From assembly GCA_016938395.1 (NCBI GenBank), contig JAFGUS010000186.1, forward strand, positions 1 to 33,340: 33,340 bases of DNA. The letters are read 5' to 3'. The position numbers and the translations under genes are program-made. The notes under the pieces were generated by a model. The model was not told the origin of the DNA, searched no databases, and saw only the letters and a list, made by a program, of their open reading frames with translations. The DNA comes from Coriobacteriia bacterium (GTDB lineage: Bacteria > Actinomycetota > Coriobacteriia > Anaerosomatales > Anaerosomataceae). This document shows, piece by piece, positions 30,365-33,340 of the stretch (its first letter is position 1; every line of letters begins with the position of its first letter).

Positions 30365-30961
30365 ATGGTGCGGGGGATGACGCTCAGTAGGACGTGGGGG
30401 GCTTGTAGGCCCGCGGAACGCGCAGGGAGATCGCACCGCAATCGGTTGCTGGTGCTTACCCCTACGCTTCTTCTCATTGTGGGGCTCTGTGTTGCCTGTT
30501 CGCCTGCCGGGTCCTCAGACATCGGCTACTCGGAATCGCAACAGGAGATCGTCGACGCGCTCGGCGAGCCGGCGGCGTTCCAGATTGCATACCTGCCCGC
30601 CGACGATGTCGATGCGGACGGCGCGAGTTCACTGCGGCGCACCGAGGTCTGGTACTACCCCGAGCACGAGCAGCAGATCTCCTTCATCGACGGCGTGGCG
30701 GTGAGTGTGCAGGGCTGGGAGTGGATGCCCGAGGTGCCCGCCGACTACCCGGCGCTCTCTCCTGCCGCATTCGACATCTCGATGTCGCTCGACGATGTTG
30801 CCGACGCACTCGGCGAGACTGCGAGCGCCATCGATGAGCTCGTGATCGACCCGGTGCTCGCCGACGAGGACGACGTGCACGTCTACGCCACCGACACGGC
30901 CGTCTTCACCATCGAGCGCGGCATGCTCACCTACATCCAGACGGTCGGGGCCGAGCGATGA
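30365..30961 (+). CDS. Putative lipoprotein of unknown function
   Basis: A 198-residue protein. After a basic region (RAGRSHRNR) comes a hydrophobic stretch VLTPTLLLIVGLCVAC, with the last Cys the probable lipidation site, although Cys in the -3 position of the lipobox is unusual. The mature part is acidic and mixed alpha/beta, with SQQEIVDALGEPAAFQIAYL and a later similar SLDDVADALGETASAIDELV, which may be an internal duplication of a small domain. The true start is uncertain: ATG at 30365 or 30377, both behind G-rich tracts, give a long n-region. It overlaps the next gene by four bases (ATGA), so the two are coupled. No family recognised. Confidence 0.76.
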   Translation: MVRGMTLSRTWGACRPAERAGRSHRNRLLVLTPTLLLIVGLCVACSPAGSSDIGYSESQQEIVDALGEPAAFQIAYLPADDVDADGASSLRRTEVWYYPEHEQQISFIDGVAVSVQGWEWMPEVPADYPALSPAAFDISMSLDDVADALGETASAIDELVIDPVLADEDDVHVYATDTAVFTIERGMLTYIQTVGAER

Positions 30962-32196
30962 GACGGCTGCGCGCACCGGTCGCCCTGCTGCTCACCGCGG
31001 TGCTCGTGCTGGCCGCCCCCGCGCCCGCGGTCGCCGCGCCGCGAGGGCCGCTCGCCTTCATCAAGAACACCATCGACCGCGTTCTCGACCTCGCCGAGCG
31101 CATCACGGAACCGCCACGTCGCGTGGCTCATGCCGCGACCCGGTGGATGGGGCCAGTGCTCGGACCGCTCGCCGCGGATTTCGCCCTGGGACAGATCATC
31201 TCGTCGCGAAGCAGCGTACGCCAGGTCTTCCAGCGCCTCGCACAGGCCGAACGCGTGAGCCAGAACATCGAGCAGGTGCAGAAGGATACCGAGCGGCTGC
31301 GCCAGGCGTATCGTGACGAGGCGCAGGCCCACCGGGAGTACATCGAGCAGTTGCAGTGGCAGGCCGATGCCATCAAGAACGCACCCGTGACGGGCGACGT
31401 GGGCGAGCTGATCCGCATCCGCTCGCTCCAGGACGGGCACCGCCGCATGGCCGAGCGCCTCGATGCGCGTGCGTCCTCGGTGTCTACTGAGGACGTCATC
31501 GGCCTGGCGACCCGCCGCATCGTACGGGACGCCGTCGGTGGGGCACGGGCAATCATCACGCAGGAAGCGCGCTCAGAGATCGAGCGACTGCTCGGCATCG
31601 AGGTTATCGAGGACTTCTCAGTGGGCGGCCTCGGCGCCGAACAGGTGGTGGAGCTCGTACTCGGCGCCGATGTCGACCTGGCGCTCATCCGCGCGGGTGT
31701 CGACCCCGGCGAGGTGGGGGACGTGCGCGACCGCATTCGTGACCGTCTCCGCGAGGATCTGCGCGCCCGGCGGAGCAACCTGCGCGAGACCTGGCCCGGC
31801 GTGGTGCGTCAGGTGGTCTCCGAGGCGGTGAACGGTGTACGAGCGGACTCGGTGAGCACCGGATCGGGCGCGTTCACGATCGTGGCGCCGTACGGGATCG
31901 TCATCGAGGTCTTCGCGGACAACAAGGTCCGCGGCCGCGTCGACGACTCGGAGACATCGGGAGATGTCACGGTCACGATGAAGGCCACGTTCGAAGGCAC
32001 GATCAGTGAGGACGGCACCATCGTCGCCAGCGGAACGTATACGGGCACGATAACGACACCCACCGAGTCTGCGAACGAGGCCGGCACGGTGACCGTGCGG
32101 GCCCGGCGCATCTCCGAGGACACGTTCGAGGTGATGGTCACGCCCGCGGGCGGCAGCGCGCTCGCTCGCAGTGCTATGGGGACTGTCACGCGATAG
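30958..32196 (+). CDS. Secreted protein, helical N-terminal half and beta-rich C-terminus
   Basis: A 412-residue exported protein. The signal peptide (MRRLRAPVALLLTAVLVLAAPAPAVA, cleavage after AVA) precedes an all-helical region, with a coiled coil around 95-135 (AQAERVSQNIEQVQKDTERL). A second helical part (about 150-300) includes RDRIRDRLREDLRARRSN. The C-terminal 110 residues are beta-rich and low in charge variation: FTIVAPYGIVIEVFADNKVRG, then repeated short strands such as TFEGTISEDGTIVASGTY. I recognise no family. It overlaps the upstream lipoprotein, so the pair may form an envelope complex. It ends six bases before the convergent neighbour's stop. Confidence 0.83.
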   Translation: MRRLRAPVALLLTAVLVLAAPAPAVAAPRGPLAFIKNTIDRVLDLAERITEPPRRVAHAATRWMGPVLGPLAADFALGQIISSRSSVRQVFQRLAQAERVSQNIEQVQKDTERLRQAYRDEAQAHREYIEQLQWQADAIKNAPVTGDVGELIRIRSLQDGHRRMAERLDARASSVSTEDVIGLATRRIVRDAVGGARAIITQEARSEIERLLGIEVIEDFSVGGLGAEQVVELVLGADVDLALIRAGVDPGEVGDVRDRIRDRLREDLRARRSNLRETWPGVVRQVVSEAVNGVRADSVSTGSGAFTIVAPYGIVIEVFADNKVRGRVDDSETSGDVTVTMKATFEGTISEDGTIVASGTYTGTITTPTESANEAGTVTVRARRISEDTFEVMVTPAGGSALARSAMGTVTR

Positions 32197-32202
32197 GGTG
32201 AG

Positions 32203-32631
32203 CTACCCGATCATCACGACGTTCTTGTCGTCCGGGTCCACCCGAACCGGCATGACGGCACCGGGCTGGAACTGCGGCAGCACCGACATGGCGACCACCT
32301 GGGTGATGGTCGTGGTGTACGGATCGCGGTCCGGAACCACGATGTCGAGATCGATTTCGAACTGCGGCTGGTAGTTCACCTGCACGCCGGTGTCGCGGAT
32401 GGCCTTGATGGTTCCCTGACCGATAAGGCCAACGCTCATGAGCCGCGCGGCCTTCGCCTGCTGCTCCTGCACGTCCTTGAGCATCGTGTTCGCGTCCTGA
32501 ATCGACTGCGCCATGTTCCCCATGCCGAACATGCCGCCTCCGCCGCCCTGCTCCTTCTGCATATCCTTGGCCGTCTTGGTGAGCTCGGCCGCACCCGCCA
32601 TGGTGTCCTTGAGGTTCTTGAACATGCCCAC
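32203..32631 (-). CDS. Small Gly/Met-rich conserved actinobacterial-type protein
   Basis: A 142-residue protein without signal peptide. Residues about 3-60 are helical with a Gly/Met-rich break (GGGGGMFGMGNMAQS). The C-terminal half (70-142) has strands typical of a domain seen in many actinobacterial proteins: GQGTIKAIRDTGVQVNYQPQF, then VTQV-like YTTTITQVVAMSVLPQF and the closing GAVMPVRVDPDDKNVVMIG. Function is unknown. I choose GTG at 32631 (GGAG six bases upstream); ATG two codons later is equally possible. A longer reading upstream passes through a GC-rich hairpin and is rejected. It is convergent with the secreted 412-residue protein gene. Confidence 0.76.
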   Translation of the reverse strand: MGMFKNLKDTMAGAAELTKTAKDMQKEQGGGGGMFGMGNMAQSIQDANTMLKDVQEQQAKAARLMSVGLIGQGTIKAIRDTGVQVNYQPQFEIDLDIVVPDRDPYTTTITQVVAMSVLPQFQPGAVMPVRVDPDDKNVVMIG

Positions 32632-32653
32632 GGCGCACTCCGTTCCCCCGCAG

Positions 32654-32670
32654 CCGGGGCCACGCCCCGG
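32654..32670. terminator. Perfect GC hairpin after the PAS-like gene
   Basis: CCGGGGC (32654-32660) pairs perfectly with GCCCCGG (32664-32670) across a CAC loop. It lies in the 108-base gap between the PAS-like gene stop and the next minus-strand gene, about 20 bases before that gene's ribosome site. No T-run follows on the minus strand, so it could be a terminator, attenuator or translation-control hairpin. Confidence 0.4.
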
Positions 32671-32739
32671 TCGTACCCCTGCCGCGCCCCCACGCGGCCC
32701 GCTACGAGTGCTCCTACCCACGCTCGGCGGAGTTGAGAC

Positions 32740-33132
32740 CTACCGATGCCGACGTCCGGCGCGGTGCGGGACCGTCTGCCCCTTCGGCCTCTCGGTCGCC
32801 TGCCAGGTGTTCTCCGCGAGCACGAGCACCGCGCCCATCGGCAGGCGGTAGACCGACACCACGAGCGCCACGCTTCCCCGCGTCATTGAGACCAGATCAG
32901 CGTGGAGGTGCTGCGCCTCGCCCGTCTCGGCCGCGGTGCGAACGGCAGCCGAGAGCGCTAGCGTCTCGGCCAGCGGAAGCACCGCGTCGAGCGTCGCCGA
33001 CGAGGGGTCACCGCCGCGTTCGGCGACAGCCCGCGCAGCCGAGTCGTTCATCCAGACGACCGCCAGCGTTGTCGGCTCTACGATCACCGCGTGCGTTCGA
33101 ACCGGCGCGGTGGAATGGTCGTCTGTCGCCAT
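32740..33132 (-). CDS. Small PAS-like single-domain protein
   Basis: A 130-residue protein that looks like one free-standing PAS-type sensor fold: strand THAVIVEPTTLAVVWMNDSAARA (the wMNdaa pattern is typical of PAS), a helix AVAERGG, a helix-rich middle with LPLAETLALSAAVRTAAETGEAQ, then strands HLHADLVSM, GSVALVVSVYRLPMGAVLVLAEN. There is no effector domain or membrane segment, so any partner is unknown. The ATG at 33132 has GGAGG six bases upstream; a longer in-frame reading passes through non-coding sequence. Confidence in PAS is moderate, since it rests on the pattern of strands rather than an unmistakable motif. Confidence 0.72.
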   Translation of the reverse strand: MATDDHSTAPVRTHAVIVEPTTLAVVWMNDSAARAVAERGGDPSSATLDAVLPLAETLALSAAVRTAAETGEAQHLHADLVSMTRGSVALVVSVYRLPMGAVLVLAENTWQATERPKGQTVPHRAGRRHR

Positions 33133-33253
33133 GGTTCGCCTCCGCTGATAGCCGCATGCACACTCGAAGATACCCTGGGGGTGGCTGACGTCACGGGTAC
33201 CCAGACGTTGGGATGGTGACGAACCGGCCCCGCGCCGCGCCAGACAACGGCAA

Positions 33254-33279
33254 ACGACCGGCCCATAAGGACCGGTCGT
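33254..33279 (-). terminator. Intrinsic-type terminator after tRNA-Phe
   Basis: ACGACCGG (33254-33261) pairs perfectly with CCGGTCGT (33272-33279) around a ten-base loop. On the minus strand it begins 13 bases after the tRNA-Phe CCA end and is followed by TTTGCCGTTG, a weak T-rich tail. Confidence 0.65.
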
Positions 33280-33291
33280 CATCGAGTTCTA

Positions 33292-33340
33292 TGGTGGCCA
33301 GAGACGGACTTGAACCGCCGACACGGGGATTTTCAGTCCC
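33292..33340 (-). tRNA. tRNA-Phe (GAA), 5' part outside window
   Basis: Minus strand, 3' part only. The anticodon arm GGGACTGAAAATCCC gives loop CTGAAAA with anticodon GAA. The variable region and T-arm (GGCGGTTCAAGTCCGTC) and the acceptor 3' strand TCTGGCC, discriminator A and encoded CCA (33294-33292) follow. The D-arm and 5' acceptor lie beyond position 33340. Confidence 0.9.

Overview
The window is GC-rich, densely coded chromosomal DNA from an anaerobic Gram-positive-type bacterium. The gene mix is an Nfn-type transhydrogenase, an iron-sulfur flavoprotein, a DUF362 ferredoxin protein, and AbrB, SpoVG, Veg and YabE homologues, with many GTG starts and actinobacterial-looking sequences. 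This fits an actinomycetote of the Coriobacteriia type best. A high-GC Firmicute is the main alternative. The assignment is inference from gene content, because no rRNA is present.

Left part (1-7000). A LytTR response regulator overlaps a secreted Ig-like membrane-anchored protein that runs off the left edge. Next come nfnA and nfnB (electron-bifurcating NADH/ferredoxin:NADP oxidoreductase), divergent from an ApbE flavin-transferase lipoprotein. A DUF4870 membrane protein and a secreted coiled-coil M23 peptidase follow.

Central part (7134-19235). This is a housekeeping block on the minus strand, in transcription order rsmI, (abrB inverted), metG, tatD, an iron-sulfur flavoprotein, yabE-like 3D/G5 protein, ksgA, veg, ispE, spoVG, tRNA-Gln, glmU, prs, ctc/rplY, pth. 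It reproduces the origin-proximal order of Bacillus subtilis, including the reversed abrB, but lacks rnmV, yabG, sspF, purR and yabJ. A near-consensus promoter precedes veg. Two copies of an unfamiliar structured intergenic element (85-bp core, 77/85 identical, inside long imperfect hairpins of different sequence) sit at 7000-7128 and 18272-18391. They are in inverted orientation, each between convergent genes, and they bracket the pth-to-abrB block.

Right part (19228-33340). A probable operon runs from a ROK glucokinase through a DUF362 ferredoxin protein and a polytopic membrane protein to rsmI, next to an IrrE-like protein that lacks the catalytic glutamate. On the plus strand, a HEAT-repeat protein and an HD-GYP-like protein share the same N-terminal domain, and the HD-GYP partner has Tyr in place of the HD histidine. 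The rest is an OmpR-type two-component pair followed by a secreted helical protein and a lipoprotein, a mini J-domain protein, a lipoprotein/secreted-protein pair of unknown function, two small unknown or PAS-like proteins, and the 3' part of a tRNA-Phe with its terminator.

No CRISPR array, insertion sequence, prophage or rRNA was seen, and no gap over 300 bases lacks a gene. The best candidates for something undescribed are the paired structured element and the HEAT/degenerate HD-GYP two-gene module.
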